Below, piece after piece: positions 5,205-5,744 of a stretch of DNA of 5,744 nt (position 1 is the first letter of the stretch; each line of letters opens with the position of its first letter). The notes below the pieces were generated by a model. The model searched no databases. It was not told the origin of the DNA and saw nothing but the letters and a program-made list of their open reading frames with translations. Source of the DNA: Verrucomicrobiota bacterium (GTDB lineage: Bacteria; Verrucomicrobiota; Verrucomicrobiia; Chthoniobacterales; UBA10450); NCBI GenBank assembly GCA_003219945.1, contig QHQV01000049.1, positions 1 through 5,744 of the forward strand. The letters run 5' to 3'. A program made the translations under genes and the position numbers.

Positions 5205-5744
5205 ATGAAACGATCATTTCGATTGGACGTGGTGCTGATCCTTATTGTTACCCTCGCTCAATCGCTCGGTGTGGTCGTCGCCCATGCTGCGGAAAACGGG
5301 AACTTCGCAGGCCTGGTGGACATTGGCGGTGGCCGCAAGATGTATTTGAAATGTAGCGGCATAGGATTGCCGGCCGTGCTGTTAGTAGGTGGCCTGAGAG
5401 CTTCCGCGGATGATTGGGATATTTCCGATAAATCTAAGCCGACGGTTTTCACCGGGGTTGCAAAGTTCACGCGCGTGTGTGTCTGCGATCGCCCTGGAAC
5501 CCCGATTGGTGACAAGCCAAGCCGCAGCGACCCCGTCCCGCAGCCACAGCGAAGGATGCTATTGCCGATTTGCACGCCCTGCTGAGCGACGCTGGCGAAG
5601 CTGGGCCTTACGTGCTTGTGGGACACTCGTACGGCGCTCTAATCGTTAGGCTTTATGCGAGCACTTATCCCAAGGAAGTGTCTGGTCTCGTGCTAAACGA
5701 CGCTCTCAGCGAAGGGCTTCAGGATGCAGAGACACCCGAAGAAT
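5205..5744 (+). pseudogene. Secreted alpha/beta hydrolase with an internal frameshift, 3' end beyond the window
   Basis: ATG 5205 opens a protein with an N-terminal signal peptide (hydrophobic core LILIVTLAQSLGVVVA, probable cleavage after AHA at 26-28), then a hydrolase start: DIGGGRKMYLKCSG (39-52), LLVGGLRASADDW (59-71), FTRVCVCDRPGTP (88-100), PSRSDPVPQP (105-114). The frame then runs to an early TGA at 5583-5585. Coding sequence continues in another frame from about 5546: TAKDAIADLHALL, then the nucleophile elbow GHSYG (5621-5635, Ser expected to be catalytic), LIVRLYASTYPKEVSGLVL and DALSEGLQDAETPEE, open to the window end. A net loss of one base (or four) near 5541-5546 explains this. 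The Asp and His of the triad would lie further downstream. Substrate unknown (esterase/lipase-like). It could be a true pseudogene or an assembly error. It starts 7 bases after the acetyltransferase stop, without an obvious ribosome binding site. Confidence 0.85.

Noticed and set aside
5485..5492. GCGATCGC octamer resembling the cyanobacterial HIP1 sequence
   Set aside because: It occurs inside the conserved C-D-R coding segment of the hydrolase, and I noticed no other copy in the window; chance is likely.
5531..5550. Programmed ribosomal frameshifting in the hydrolase gene
   Set aside because: There is no slippery heptamer, no stimulatory Shine-Dalgarno and no clear downstream structure; a mutation or sequence error is simpler.
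5410..5649. Third-frame 79-codon open frame within the hydrolase region
   Set aside because: It reads Arg/Ser-rich nonsense; the hydrolase motifs lie in the other two frames.

Overview
The window is about 5.7 kb of moderately GC-rich bacterial DNA, densely packed with genes. No rRNA, tRNA, phage, IS or CRISPR marker is present to fix the taxon. Two conserved-type membrane-anchored proteins of unknown function, many starts without a Shine-Dalgarno sequence, and short dispersed palindromes are reminiscent of soil Verrucomicrobiota (Chthoniobacterales-like). That assignment is from memory and inference only.

Layout. Bases 1-63 are the last 20 codons of an A-type iron-sulfur carrier (IscA/SufA/ErpA/HesB family), recognised by its C-terminal Cys-Gly-Cys-Gly tail. 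Next on the + strand is a 550-residue single-pass membrane protein of unknown function (90-1742), with an N-terminal anchor, a long Pro/Ala-rich linker and a C-terminal globular block. A 158-base gap follows, holding a palindromic repeat and a possible terminator. Then comes an AGCS-family sodium:alanine/glycine symporter (1901-3268) with a clear ribosome binding site. It converges on, and overlaps by 15 bases, a minus-strand membrane-anchored protein of unknown function (3254-3925). Upstream of that, on the same strand, is a HIT-family nucleotide phosphorylase/hydrolase (4017-4541). The 91-base gap between those two holds the second copy of the palindromic repeat and a small ACGATT repeat. 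After a 167-base divergent intergenic region come a GNAT acetyltransferase (about 4709-5197, +) and, 7 bases later, an exported alpha/beta hydrolase (5205 to the window end) whose frame is broken near 5541-5546.

How the genes relate. There is no evident shared pathway: iron-sulfur assembly, amino-acid uptake, dinucleotide metabolism, acetyl transfer and an exported hydrolase look like ordinary chromosomal housekeeping and accessory genes. I found no convincing new multi-gene system. The items most worth following up are the paired palindromic repeat (25 of 28 positions identical, 2160 bases apart), one copy of which sits directly in front of a start codon, and the frameshifted hydrolase.
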